Below, piece after piece: positions 24,706 through 37,490 of a DNA stretch of 64,000 bases. Origin of the DNA: Paraphysoderma sedebokerense (taxonomy: Eukaryota; Blastocladiomycota; Physodermatomycetes; Physodermatales; Physodermataceae); the NCBI GenBank assembly GCA_025602915.1, contig JAHLJZ010000014.1:248001-312000 (forward strand), read 5' to 3'. Every line of letters begins with the position of its first letter. Positions within the stretch are counted from its first letter, which is position 1. The position numbers and the translations under genes are program-made. The notes beneath the pieces were generated by a model. The model searched no databases. It was given only the letters and a program-made list of their open reading frames with translations, and had not been told where the DNA came from.

Positions 24706-25481
24706 CTTTGCGGTTTGCCGAGTATATATAGATTATATCACAGTGGAGTTGACGAACGAAGCCGGACTGTCAGAAGGGAGACGAGAGGAATTCGTGTTCA
24801 ACGAAAAGACGCGACGAATCATCTGTGATCAGTTACTGGTCTGGCCCTCGGGGAAATTGTTACAGTTATTAGTACAAATACTGCAGCAACTAATGGAAAA
24901 TCTCTAAATACGGGCTCATTTATCAAGCCTAATTATAATGTTTAAAGTGCGAATGTCGCGGCTTTGAGGTACAACTTGCAGGTTGATAATTTACATGCTA
25001 AGGCTGGTTCAACATGGGTCACTAATGCATGTTTTATCAGAGGTGCTCGTACGATCAAGGGAAACTATATAGTCATACCTAAATATTTAACTTTGGTTTA
25101 TGTACCCCCGGTGCGAATAAATAACGATATTAGATCAGACAAATATCTGTGCAGGCATAATTTTTGCAGTCCTGAAGTAAAATCATCAGAGAGTCAAAGC
25201 TCAGCTTCACTTCCCTCTGTCAGTCATTCGATGCACTGATCAAAAGTCTCAAATTAATAGAGCAGTTTTCAAATTGATTATGGGACATTGGCCAGATCTC
25301 AATGTAAGAGTAGATAATCCCTCTTTGGTGGTGAACGAGTGCAAATTGCCAGTGAACCATAGCGCACAAATCATTCCCTTAAAATCACTCCATTCCTCAC
25401 CCCGCCGATATACCACAATCGATATCATCATCGCTATCTAATACATTCGGTCATTCGATTGACTGATAAATACCATTCATT
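24706..25481. other. Divergent intergenic region
   Basis: About 775 bp between vinculin (-) and NUP57 (+). The plus-strand frames at 24580-24907 largely mirror or precede the vinculin exon and the one at 24964-25239 has no recognisable content. Probably promoters and UTRs. Confidence 0.55.
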
Positions 25482-27336
25482 ATGTCGTTTAACTTTGGAT
25501 CGAGTTCGACACCAAATAAGCCACTGTTCGGCAACCAGCCGACATCGTCCACTCCTGGTAAATAGATAGTGGTATATTCTTCTTGATCATTTACTTTTAC
25601 TGATTTTATTGATCATAATAAAACAGCTTTTGGAGCGCAAACTTCTTCATTCTCATTCGGTACCCCATCAACCTCTCAAGCGCAATCGCAGCCACAGCAA
25701 CAAACTTCTCAACCCGGCTTCGGTTTTTCCACGTCGACCTCTCAACAACCGGCCACCACATCGACGACAGGTCTATTTGGACAGCCAGCGAGTAACACAA
25801 CAAGCACATCATCTTTATTTAAAGCTCCGGCACCCATTGCGGGATCATCTGCAACACCTGGGTTCGGTAGTGGAGGGACAACAGGCACAACATCATTCTC
25901 TTTCACGAACAAACCTTCAACATCCTTTGGAACTACAAATACCGGGCTTGGTGGCGGAGGATTAGGTAGTTCCAGTACTCTCAGTGGAGGACTTGTTGGC
26001 AGTTTTGGATCACAGCCTCAGACCCAGTCAGCATTTGGAATGCAGCAACAGCCACAGCAACAACAACTGTGTAAGTTCCAAGCTTCAGACTACAGACGCA
26101 ATTCAGACTGACAATTCCAATCTATTTGTTCTGATTCACTCAGTACCTCAGGCGGCCGCTCCAACAATTCTTGATAAATTAACCGCTGTCCGCGCACGCT
26201 GGGATCCCAAATCTCCTCATTGTCAATTTCAGGTAATACCTGAGTTGTACGAATATCGAAGGAAGTGACTTTGCTGACAAATTTTACCACGGCATTATTT
26301 TTTTCCTCCTTACAGCATTATTTCTACAATTATATTCACCCTGCCGAGCGACATGCATATGGTCGGCCGACCGGGCATGACGAGAATTTATGGAACCAGG
26401 CGATGAAGGACAATCCCAATCCGGAATGGTTCGCTTTGATTTAGCATTTATGATGATACATATGCCAGTGACTGATTTTATCTTTATCTCGAAGCTTTGT
26501 TCCTGCATTAGCTGTTGGCTTCGAAGATCTGAAAAAACGGATGGAGCAGCAGGAACAACAATGCCAAATTCACAAGGCCAAATTAGCGGTACATCTGTTC
26601 TTTCAGTTACAACCTTCTCCCTGATATTGATGAAGAAATTCTATGACCTTTGGAATATAGGAAATTACGTCCCAGATACGTACTCTCCAAGATAAGCAAA
26701 CCCTATCGACAAGCACACAATTGCTCGAATACAAGCGCACTCATCAAGCATTATCGCATCGTGTCCTCAAGTTGATGAAGAACATCCAAATTCTACGAAA
26801 TCATAATCTACCCATACGACCCGACGAGGAAATGCTAAAAGCGAGATTAGAGAATATGATCATTCAAATGAAGAAAGCAGGAGTTAGCAGAGCCCGAGTT
26901 CAGGAGCTGTGGAGCCTACTACGGATGGCGAGAGAAAGCGTTGAAAGTGGTAGAGCTGAAGAGGACGAGAGTTGGGGGGTGGTTGACGAAGCGGGATTAC
27001 AGCAGATATTTAAAGTAAGTGATTTTTCATGATGTTTCCACTTTTATTCGTCTCTAATGGCCGAGATATTTTTATTAGGTTTTATCTGATCAGACGACCG
27101 GCCTCTCCCATCTTTCAGATATTATTACTCAAGATCAATCCACCCTCGGTAAAATCCAGAAAGAAGCCATAGAATATTTAAATTCATTACGCCCTAACCC
27201 GATGAGGACACCTTCTAAGTCTATACCCGGATCTAGCTCTGTTTCTAATGCACAACCTTTAACGGGCACCCCTGTTGGTGGCGAAAGTTTAGGCAGAAGC
27301 ATGATGGGAAGTAGCGTTATGAGTTGGAGAAATTAA
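25482..27336 (+). CDS. NUP57: FG nucleoporin of the Nup54/Nup57 family
   Basis: Component of the central transport channel (Nup62 complex) of the nuclear pore. Starts MSFNFGSSSTPNKPLFGNQP at 25482. The N-terminal half is FG/GLFG-type repeat sequence (SFSFGTPSTS, QPGFGFSTSTS, TGLFGQPAS, SAFGMQQQP). The C-terminal half is alpha-helical: ILDKLTAVRARWDPKSPHCQ, HPAERHAYGRP, and a coiled-coil with TLSTSTQLLEYKRTHQALSH, RVLKLMKNIQILRNHNLPIR and ARLENMIIQMKKAG, the conserved Nup54 core. About six exons; the last begins near 27080 (VLSDQTTGLSHLSDII) and stops at 27334-27336. Assembled through at least three flanking introns of 50-100 bp. Confidence 0.92.
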
Positions 27337-27667
27337 ATCTGGTGTACTATATATAGATTTCTAGGCATATTAATTGCATTGCATTCGCTAATTGATGATG
27401 TGAATCGTGTACAATTAACTGATTGACTAGCAGAAACGCAGTTGACCGGCAATAAAATGATGCTACATGATCCATTTCGTGAATCGCTCTCGGTAATTTT
27501 CACGTGGATAAGTCAACAAACACCAGGTATCGGATGTGGTTAATTGCCGATAGCGCTATGATTCTCGTCTCGCTACTATTTCTGCTTAAACTGTGTATCA
27601 CATTGATGTCGGTATAGATCACTTACTATTATATTCAACCTATATTGCATCTTAGCAGTTTACACGA
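27337..27667. other. Intergenic region
   Basis: About 330 bp between two plus-strand genes. No feature recognised. Confidence 0.6.
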
Positions 27668-28644
27668 ATGAGATTTCTGGTGGTCGGTGTTCACAGCAGT
27701 CATCAACTTGTCTGTCGAAGCGGTGTATTGTCATGCAAATCGCGAACTGACTGTGGAGTATTTAGTTTCATCAAAACTATATGGTCTCGGAGGGAACTTA
27801 CCACCAAATCCCAGTCAAATAACAATGACGATGGCCCTCTGAACGCGCAGGATTCGCAATCGCAGGCATCGGTACACTCTAAGACGGCGCAATTGTCGTC
27901 TTCATTCGAAAGAGTAGCCGCTACGGACTCGTTCAGAAATGGTAACCCAGACATTGAGGACGAGAGAGAGAAGTCTTACTCGCCTGAACCAAACCCTCGT
28001 CATCAGGCCCAGTTACAAACTCCACACAAATTCTATTCCCCCCGCACTTTGTTCTTTGTATCCGAGACACAGCGATACTGGAGTTTGAGCGATCAAGCTG
28101 TTAGAGAATATTTCAGTCAATACGGAAAAGTAAGGGATGCGTGGGTCGCTAAGGTGAGACATATGATTTTATTTACCAGTTTTCGATTTCCATGTTGATT
28201 AGAGTATGCTTGGTGCGGTATTGCGAATCATTGGAATTCACGATGTAAATTCTTATAAAATTGCTTATAGGACAAAGAAACGTTGCGGACACTCAATTAT
28301 GGACAGGTATATTTTGAAAACGACGAGGATATCGATGTTGTGTTGCAAAATGATGGATCACCACATTATGTTAACGGTGTCCCCTTACTAGTGAAGGAGG
28401 GAAAGTTAAAATGTAGCGTTTTTTCCTTTCATTTGGAATGCGATTTACAGTGTTCATTAACGGTTCTCTGCATTGCCTGTCTCTATTCCTCGTTTGTGTG
28501 GCATCAGTCCACAAAGATCCCATTCGAAACTTCAACCCCAATTTTGACGGATTTCTACATTGCGTAAAAGGTCGAACTCCAGACGATCCGGAGTTCGGTA
28601 TGCCGGTCGGCATATATAAAAGACGAGCAAAAGAAATAAAATGA
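27668..28644 (+). CDS. RRM-domain protein
   Basis: Three exons. The N-terminal 100 residues are basic then Ser/Gln-rich and may include a mitochondrial-type presequence (inference only). An RNA-recognition-motif-like fold follows: RTLFFVSETQRYWSLSDQAV (RNP2 region), REYFSQYGKVRDAWVAK, then after an intron (GTGAGA...TAG, about 28156-28270) NYGQVYFENDEDIDVVLQ (RNP1 region) and VNGVPLLV. The last exon reads KDPIRNFNPNFDGFLHCV, ending RRAKEIK at 28644. RNP1 aromatics are weakly kept (YGQVYF), so RNA binding is likely but not certain. I do not recognise a specific orthologue. Confidence 0.75.
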
Positions 28645-29341
28645 TAATAATGGGACGTGATCAGGGATCGCGGGTTTGCAAGTGAGAATGAACATTGTGG
28701 ATTTTGATGTAGATGGTTTTGGCTGTATTGTAATTGTATATATGATTCTTGCTAGATATAGGTGAGGATGTGCATTTCGGAGTATACGAGAAGGACACGG
28801 AGCTGATGTGTCATATATTTGTAAGTTTCGGACGAATTTAACTGGACCTCGATTCTTGGGTCAAGCTGTATTTTCCCAGGTTGAAACCGTCATATTGATG
28901 GAGAGTAACTAATTCATTCTGCTAACATTATATATCTTGCGGATAACCATTTGTACTTATTCTGTGTGTGCATATCCAGCACAATGAATATTATGCCGGA
29001 AAGGCGCACTGAACGAATTTGTCTTTGCTCCTGTCACCCAAAGCCATTGCTTAAATCTAACCAACTTCCGTACCGTTCCGTCACTTACGCAAGTTGTACA
29101 ATTGCCATAAGTCCAACAATCCGTTTACTCAACGAGTTTGTGCAATATTTCCGAAAATTTGATTCGACATTGTCGTGGCAATAACCAAAGACTGCACTGG
29201 CCTCAGCATGGAATGGTTGGCGTCATATTTTATTCGGCTTTGGCAATACACTTAGCGGCTCCGGTTCACTGACAAACTCTCTCATAGGAACTGAACTAAT
29301 TTTGCTATCCCCTTTCTTGAAGTATTGAAAGACTGTCCAAC
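28645..29341. other. Intergenic region
   Basis: About 700 bp, the promoter region of the cation channel gene. A plus-strand frame at 28951-29184 (78 codons, Cys-rich) has no family resemblance. Nothing supported. Confidence 0.55.
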
Positions 29342-32300
29342 ATGTCGCTGAGAAAAGTGTCCACGAAAATCTCAGAATCGTTAACACGTATCATCGAATC
29401 GCGTTTTTACTTCTTCCTCACTGTTACTGTCATCGTCTTCAACGGTGCCATTCTTGGGACGTACACTCGACAACCACCCAAAACGCAATGGCTCAGCCTC
29501 GTAGAGACCATGGACGATTATTTATCAATTTGGTTTCTTGCCGATATTGTATTCAAAATAGCAAGTTACGGACCCAAAGAGGTCTTTACGAATCCGTGGC
29601 ATCGACTGGATTTCATCATCACTGCATTATCGTGTCTTAGCTGGGAATTTCAATTAGTCCGACTATCACCCATCCGTGTCCTTCAGTTAATCAAATTTTT
29701 ACCTTCTGTACCATACTTTCATCATGTGAAAACGATTATGCGAGCCCTGAGCAGGTCTCGATTACTGATGAAAGACATTTTCATCCTAATGGTTGTATTT
29801 CTGTTATGCTGGGGAATAACCGGAACAAAACTCTTTGGCGGAAAACTTCGACAGCGATGCGTTGACTTGACCGGGATTGTTGATAATGATATTGTTTGTT
29901 CAATGTCTCTAAATAGTGGATATCAGTGTCCGGCAGACACAACGTGTGAAGCAGTCGGTCGGAACCCAAATTACGGAACAGTCTCATTCGATAATGTGAT
30001 ATCTTCATTTTTGAGTATCTTTCAAATATTAAGCGGAGAAGGTTGGTCGGAAGTCTTGATTGATGTCAAGAATAGTACCAACTGGGCATCTATCATTTAT
30101 TTCGTATCCGTGATATTCATTGGCAATTACGTCCTTATTCAGTTGCTGGTTTCCGTTGTTATAACATCTTTGGGCTCGGTGATAGAAGAGTCAGAAAGCT
30201 CTACATCTACGGCAGATCAGACTTCACTTTCGTCCGGCGAAGCTAACCAAAGCCGGCTATCGTCGTCCCCATCGCTACCCGAGATTGACGTCGAATTGAA
30301 AAAAGAAGATGTTGAAAAACTAGGTATAATTAGAAGATATGCTTATATAATAGTGTATTCCAAGTTCTTCGACTTCTTCATTATGCTTACGATCTTGGTC
30401 AATACTGTTGCGTTGGCCGCTATTTACAACGGAATGCCGCAGGATTATGCGCGGATATTAGATGTTATCAATCAGTGCTGCACCGTTATTTTCGGAGTTG
30501 AAATGACCCTCAAACTCGTCGCCCTTCTCCCCTTCAGATACTGTAAATCATCTGTGAACGTTATGGACGGACTTGTTACCATCATATCAATCGTGGACTT
30601 AGCGGCATTAACTGACCAAATGATGCAAATTTCATCTACCTTAACCGTTTTTCGAGTAGTCCGGGCTTTTCTTCGAACTCTTCGTTTACTCCGACTTATG
30701 CGGCTTTCGAAACCACTCCTACGGTTGGTACAAATTATTGTTGATGCTTGGCCCCTCCTTCGATCGCTCTTCAGTATTTGGTTTATTACTGGATTTGTAT
30801 TCGCATGCTTGGGAATACAATTTTTCAGTGGGAAGTTGGATTTTGACCCATCCGCAGCGGATGGGGGACGTCCGAGGGCTCACTTTGATACATTTCATTA
30901 TTCATCTTTATCTATATTCCAGCTTTATAGTTTAGAAAATTGGAATGATATTGCCGTTTCGCTTTCAAGAGCTACAGGAATCTGGAGTACCATTTTTGCA
31001 GTGACTGTTATCATTATCGGTGGTTTCGTCCTGTCCCAAATGCTGCTTGCCATTATCATCAGTGCCTTCCAAGACGAATTGAAAGAAGTAGCCCAGCGTG
31101 CAAAAGAAAAACGTTCAAAAATGATGAAGAAATTAGCTGGTAATGGAAAGATTTATATTGATGGAATTTGGTTGATTTTATACTGATAAGTTGCGTTGTG
31201 TAGCAAAAACTTCAGTCCAAAATATGCTTAGCAAGAAAGTTTCTAAAATGCTTGATAATATAGAAATGTTATCCGCCCCGCCCATCATGATAACTGCCAC
31301 CAATGCCAGCTGCAAAGATCTTTCATCTGAGCTTCAGCGTCCGATTGATTCTGAGACCTTACAGCGAAAGCTGGAGGCAACAGTCGCTGGGAAAGCAATG
31401 CCGGCTCCGATAAGAGGAAAGAATGGCTTTCGATTTTCATTCATCGTTGAGCAAAAGATCGTAGCTGAACGAATAGACGAGGCTGGCAGCATTGACGTGA
31501 TTCCTACTGAAGAGGTATTGAAAGTCAACGAAGAAGCGGTTGACTTAAATATTGAATCCAGCATCGTCGACTCGGTCGCCCGCAATGGATCTATAAAAAG
31601 TCAGACGTCATCGTCAGAGTTATCGTCCTCACAGCGATCAAATCGATCTCAATTGGTACCATACAGAGAACCGGTTCCCCCCAACACACCGCGCGTTTCG
31701 ATCACTAAGATAGATGTCAACCTAAAAGGCACAGAATCTTTATCTTCATTCATCACAAATTCCAATTTCCGAAGACGTTTGAGACAAGTTGTGCGAAGCC
31801 GCACATACTTCTATTTATCTGTGTCCATCATCTTGGCCAGTTGTATTGCCTTAGCTTTGGAGGGGCCCATACCTGAACGAAATCCTCCGATACTGGCGAC
31901 CTTGGATATATTCTTTGCCGTAGCATTCTCCGTGGAACTGTTGTTACGAATGTTCAGTTTTAACTTACTCAGTGGAGAACATGCATTTTTAAGATCGCTG
32001 TGGAACTGGCTGGACATCGTTGTAGTGGCAATATCGTGGATAACGTTAAGCTCAGCAAACGTTCCAGGGCTAAAATCATATAGAGTACTACGTATCATTA
32101 GGATATCCAAGGTGGTCAATCTAAGTCGCCGATTAAGGATTGTTACCATCGCGATCTTTAAAACAATCCCGACGCTACAAACTATTATCGTTCCTTTCAT
32201 GATGTTCCTGTTTATGGCAGCCGTCTTAGGGTTGAATCTTTTCGTTGGACTCGGTTGGCAGGTAATGAACAAAATTAATGCCTGCATGCTATTACTGCTA

Positions 32301-35184
32301 AACTCTTTGCCGACAAAATATTCTTTGACAGTGTAACGATGATTCGGTCGCAGGCAAGGCTGACTGCACTGGTTCCTTCGTAAATCCGACAACAGGACAA
32401 GCTGAAGCTCGCAGATGGCTTCCGTATCGATTTTACTACGACGACATTTTCCAAAGCTTACTTTCAGTATTGGTTATATCATTCCAGGAAGGCTGGTAAG
32501 TCAGCAAAGTCCATTTCCAGACACATATCTTCATCGTTCTTATGAATTCATTCAAGGCCCGACGATATGCACCGTTATATGGACGTAAACGGGCTAAATA
32601 ATCAACCCAGGAGAGACGCAACAGTGTGGTCTTCTCTATTTTTTGCAGGAGTGCAGTTCATCGGAGCGTCATTCTTTATGGCTGTCGTTACCGGTACAAT
32701 TTTTGATACACTGAAGGTAAGTCTGCGATACATTGTTACATCGAAATCTCTGCGAATAACACCTGCTTGTAGCATCATCAAGAGAAATTGCTTGGCCTGA
32801 AGGTCTTGACAGATGAACAACGCGATCGGCTGGCGAATTTGCGTTTCTTATTTTTATTATATCCGCCTGTTCCACCCTGTCGTCCCAATTCAGAATTCCA
32901 TAGAAAAGTACAACATCTTGTACAGACTGATCGATTTCGCCGGTTCTTCATCGGTATTGTCGCGATTAATTTCGCGTTCATGACGATCGATCATTCCGGA
33001 GGTTTGTGTCACTACTTTTACTTATGGATTTGTCACATGAAATTAAATGAGGTTTCTATGCCAGCTCCGTTGACGTTGAAACAAGTGCTCGATATCTCTC
33101 AGTACGTGTTTACTGGAATTTATTTGTTAGAAGTCATTCTGGTCTTTTACGGAGTCGGAAGAAGGTTAGGCTTTCCCCTTATGATTAACATGTTTGTCGC
33201 ATCAATTTCAATGCTAAGTATTCTCTTATTTTAGGGCATTTTTCGCTGATAACTGGAACGTACTTAATCTGTTGATTGTAATGGTTGCCATTGCAGACTT
33301 GATAGCACAATTCGCCTCGGCTGCTAATATATTTGTAATTCTCCGGATCGTGAGAGTGTTCCGGCTCTTCCGAAACGCGAAAGGACTGAATGCGCTTGCT
33401 CTTTCTGTGGCAGTAAATTTCGGCCAACTACTCAATGTCATCTTCTTAATTGTGGTCATTTGTTTTATTTATGCTGTTCTTGGGGTTCAATACTTTGGCA
33501 AGATCAAATTCGTGGATGGATTAAGTTCTGAGATCAACTTTACCGATTTTCCTAGCGCTTTTCTGACGGTATACGTCTCAACTACCGGAGAGGTGGGTCT
33601 TTTTCTTTAACTAACTCATATCTTAGTAATTCTGACGATTTTCTTTATTAGAATTGGCCTGGAATCATGTCAAATTGTATGATTCAACCGCCAGATTGTG
33701 ATTTAGCCAGCGATAACTGGTAGGTTGCCTAACTCTAATTAATTTTGAACAATCTATTCTAACTTATCCTCATCGCATGCAGTGGCGCTGTTTGGGCACC
33801 AATTTATTTCATTTCCCTACAACTTCTGGTTAATTGGATTCTTCTTAACTCTTTCATCGCCATTGTCGTCGACACTTTCCACCATTTCATTGAACACGAT
33901 GCAACAATCCAAATGATCGAACAGTGTGTTCAAAATTTTAATCAATTATGGTTGGAATACGATCCAAGCGGATCACTTATCATTTCAATTTACGATTTGA
34001 TGAGTCTTTACGAAAGACTGGATGAACCTTTGGCACATTTTGGGGGAAGGAGGATTCATATTAGAAATGCATTGCGTGAAGTACCTGTTTACGCTGAGAA
34101 GTTAATCTATTCGGACGTTATAAGACGATTATTTGTCACCACTTTTGCGAAAGACTTGCCAAGCAGCTTTTCGAGACAGTTATTAAAGAAGAAGAGAACG
34201 ATAACAAGAGAAACTGAGAAATTAATCAAAAATAATGCCGCTCGGACATTTGAGGAAGCGCAAGCAGTAATTGTGATACAACGAAGCGCTAAGATGTGGT
34301 TGGATAGGAGGAGAATGATTAGAGAGGTTAATGCTGGGAAACGCGATTTTGATCCTAACCTTTTGAAAAAGCCACGGTTACCTCAGACTGTAGGATCACC
34401 ACAGACATTGGGTAGACCGAGATCAAGCTATATCAACGAAAATGATTTAAACGCACGCCGATTGACGGGTGTCCGGCCACACTCTACGTACAGTGAAATC
34501 AGTACTAATACTCGGCGGTCAACTGTTGATAAAGGCAAACCGCTTATATCTGAGGAAGTCGGAGTTAGTATACGGAAGTCATCCAACGCCGGCAATATCG
34601 CAATAACCGAAAGTATTGAGACTGATTCGCCCAAGAAATTGGAACCAAGATTAGATAAATTAAAACCCGAGGATTCTGTTCGAACACAAAATTACAATGG
34701 CCAATCGAAATACGTTGATAACAAGCGCTTCAATAATAGTGAACCCAACCTAACGAACATTAAATCAACCGCGCAACTGGAATTTCATGGATTTAGTGAG
34801 CCCTATCTCAATCGAATATCTGCGAAACCGGATACAAGACAAACACAACCCAATAATATTCCTTCCCCTTCCGATCTCGGTTCCATTACGGAATCTTCCG
34901 TGGAGTCAGTGCATTCGCCTCAGCAGCACGCTCTTTCATCTCCTGAACCCTTACTAGGCCCTTCGACGCTAGCCATTGGCGAAGTTGAGAAATCTACGTC
35001 CGCAACTTCGAAAACCCGGTGCTGGTCAGTAATGTGCCCGGACATCTCAACCTCAGTCGAAATCATGGTGCTTGATTCCCCTAAAGGTGGAGGAGGCTCC
35101 AATGATAACCCTGCGACGCCCTTATTCTTTGCAATTCCGAAGCCAAAGACGGATCGTAAAGACGACATACCCAATCCGCCATAA
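29342..35184 (+). CDS. CCH1: Four-repeat voltage-channel-type cation channel (Cch1-like)
   Basis: Pore-forming alpha subunit of a plasma-membrane Ca2+ channel, about 1780 residues in nine exons. First intron 31140-31203; the second starts at 32262. Four ion-transport repeats are visible. S4 helices: repeat II RVVRAFLRTLRLLRLMRLSK, III RVLRIIRISK, IV LRIVRVFRLFR; repeat I has fewer basic residues (SPIRVLQLIKFLPS). Pore loops: I ILSGEGWSEV, II LYSLENWNDI, III SFQEGWPDDM (across an intron at about 32505), IV STTGENWPGI (across an intron at about 33592), giving an EEEE ring. After repeat IV come an EF-hand-like stretch (FNQLWLEYDPSGSLIIS) and an IQ-like motif (AVIVIQRSAKMWLDRRR). A long disordered tail ends at 35184. 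In fungi Cch1 works with Mid1; Mid1 is not in this window. Confidence 0.92.
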
Positions 35185-35343
35185 AACATATAATCTGAAA
35201 AAGTCCTTTGTACGAATAAATCATTTTTTATTCTAATGTAAGCTATTTTGTATGATTTATGCAACGAGAACAAGAGAACTGTAATATGTTACTTATGAAG
35301 TTCGTTGTATCTTCTAATAAAATTATATAGTCTTAGAGAAAAA

Positions 35344-36682
35344 TTATAATCTACATTTTCCATTGGTGAAATCAATTCCTTCTAATTCCTTTGGGTCACT
35401 AAATACGTTCCATTTTTCTTGTGGAACCCCATTCATATCTTTCGCGAACCGAGCCTCGGCATTCAATTCATCAATTTTTTGTGCAATTACATCCGCAGCG
35501 TTTGTCTTCGGTACTAAACGAATCAAGATACAGGCGATGTTACTTTCTCCGGTCGGACTAACGAGAGATCTATACACAGTGCTATAGACGGCGGGGTCAC
35601 GTTCGCCTAAATTTGGATAAAATAAATTAGTGGATTGTTCACACTAGATCAAATGAAGTAAATAAAATTTTACCGGAATCTCCGACTAGAATGAATTTTC
35701 TTTTAGGGAAAGTCGACAACAACCTCTTGACAGTTGAGATTTTGTGGCTGTTGTTATTGTCCTCGGCATTGACTTTATCACCGTCACTGTCAACATTTCG
35801 GAGATGGAGGGAGCCATGGATGTAGTGCTCATCGGTGAAGCCTTGCATAACTGGTGCTAGTTGAATGATAGAGTTGCTAACATAATGATATGCTACGGGA
35901 GAAGACGGTGTGGATAATGATTTGGAGAGATTACGGTAGAATTCTGGCATATTCGGGGTCACTTTCCAACTAAGAATTGTAACCATGACAAGTTAGCTTT
36001 GAGAGCTACAATATTAGGTTTTGTGAATAAAAGGCACTTACTGCCGACATGCGGAACTTCTAAAAGTTTCTTCCTTCCCGAATACCACATTGGTGATCTT
36101 GATTGTGTCATCCACGTCCGATATGATGGACCAGCCATGGGGACCAATGACTTGTAAAGTACCATTACTGTTCGCCGGCCCAGTGAAGTTTACAAAGCCA
36201 GTTTTGCTGTCAAGCTTGCCACTGAAGGATGCCTGCTCCTTTATCATTCCTTCGTCGTTTGTTTTTGCTGTCAAGTCGATTTGACTGTTTTTATCGTCAT
36301 CTAGTCGAATAGACACCGAATTGCGCTCGGATCCTTCTCGCCGAAATAAGTCTCTCACATATTTGAAATGAATTCTCGACTCTTCATCGGTGGGGTTACA
36401 TACGATTGAAGTTTTCGACAAAGGCAGAAGAATGCTTGATTTCAATTTGGATTTGTAAGTCGCATGAAGTTCGAACTGAATCCTCCAAGTGTCTCTCCAT
36501 GCAGCTGAGTTGTCCGTCTCTGAGTCCGATCTGTTGATATACAATGTAGGTGGATGGAAAGCAAAGGCGGACAAATAATCGACGGCATCCAACCTGTCTT
36601 CTCGCCCAAGTAACTGATTCACGATTGGCGATGCCTGGGCCAATGCTAACAAAGAGCAGATCAGAAGTGCTTTCAGAGCCAT
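35344..36682 (-). CDS. Secreted App1-type phosphatase (DUF2183 domain)
   Basis: Start at 36682 with a signal peptide (MALKALLICSLLALAQASP). Three exons, about 400 residues. The HAD-like catalytic motif DVDDTIK is in SIISDVDDTIKITNVVFGKE, matching the App1 phosphatidate phosphatase family, whose yeast member dephosphorylates phosphatidate. Further on, WKVTPNMPEFYRNLSKSL, VAYHYVSNSIIQLAP and KRKFILVGDSGK are the later conserved blocks of the domain. The C-terminus reads FTNGKCRL, stop at 35344. Yeast App1 is cytosolic at actin patches, whereas this copy appears exported, with possible N-glycosylation sites (NRSD, NFTG). The phosphatase call is from the domain; the substrate is inference. Convergent with the channel gene, about 160 bp apart. 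Confidence 0.85.
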
Positions 36683-36692
36683 ATCGAGAATA

Positions 36693-37100
36693 TCAAAGTG
36701 GCCGACTCAAATAAAACCAAAATGGAAAAGATGCTGTCTGGTCAAGATTGCATTCCGTCCCTTCTTTATATCGAAAATTCCCTTTGATGTGATCAGGGTC
36801 AACTCTGAAACGCGGAGTCTCGTTTGGCATTCGTTCCTCAATCAGCCCCGCTGCGTCGATACAATGATACGATATAGGCGAGCCGGTGACGTAAATTACG
36901 GAGTCAATTGCGGACGACTTTATGATGTTGAGACAAACTGCAGTCATCTGATGGTGAAAATATAATGGAAGTGTAAGCGACGGAAATTTGCTGTAAACCT
37001 GTAGATACTCGAGTGCTCGAACATTATTAAAGCTGGCCATCTGTTCACCAATCACAATGACCATCAAACAATTCATATGCAAGTCAACAATTGTATACAT
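36693..37100 (-). CDS. Possible small gene just upstream of the App1-like gene
   Basis: An open frame of 135 codons, or about 100 residues if a 51-bp GTTTAC...CAG stretch (near 36960-37010) is an intron. The end (PNETPRFRVDPDHIKGNFRY and KEGTECNLDQTASFPFW) looks like real protein, but I recognise no family. It stops only 11 bp before the App1-like ATG, so it could also lie in that gene's 5' leader. Confidence 0.35.
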   Translation of the reverse strand: MYTIVDLHMNCLMVIVIGEQMASFNNVRALEYLQVYSKFPSLTLPLYFHHQMTAVCLNIIKSSAIDSVIYVTGSPISYHCIDAAGLIEERMPNETPRFRVDPDHIKGNFRYKEGTECNLDQTASFPFWFYLSRPL

Positions 37101-37490
37101 CCGTAGCGCATGCCTTTGCTACTATGTAATGAACAAACAGATCGTGTAGATCAGTTGGAATTGGGAAAGCAGATGGCTTATTGCTAGGCCTCAAGGACCA
37201 AGGTCAATCGAATCTGCAAGTTCGTACAAAGCCATACACCAAAGACATAAATGAAAATAAATCTTGAGAATTATATCGAAATCAAATGTCGTATTATCCT
37301 CTATGATCACAATGGAGAATCCTTTGCAATCGTCCATTCAAACTATGTCGTTATACCTGCAATATTATCATTGGAAGTCACGTGAAACGAATGAAGAAAA
37401 AAATGACCGAGAATGAATCAGTCCTCGAAAACGAGTCGAAAAACTTTCATCTTTAATCATCATCTCATTCAACATCAGAAGGAAAAGAAC
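37101..37490. other. Intergenic region
   Basis: About 390 bp upstream of the cytochrome oxidase subunit gene; divergent promoter region. No feature recognised. Confidence 0.55.

Noticed and set aside
31140-31203. Apparent stop between the first two long frames of the channel gene
   Set aside because: A GTAATG...TAG intron spans it and joins the frames smoothly, so the gene is not broken.
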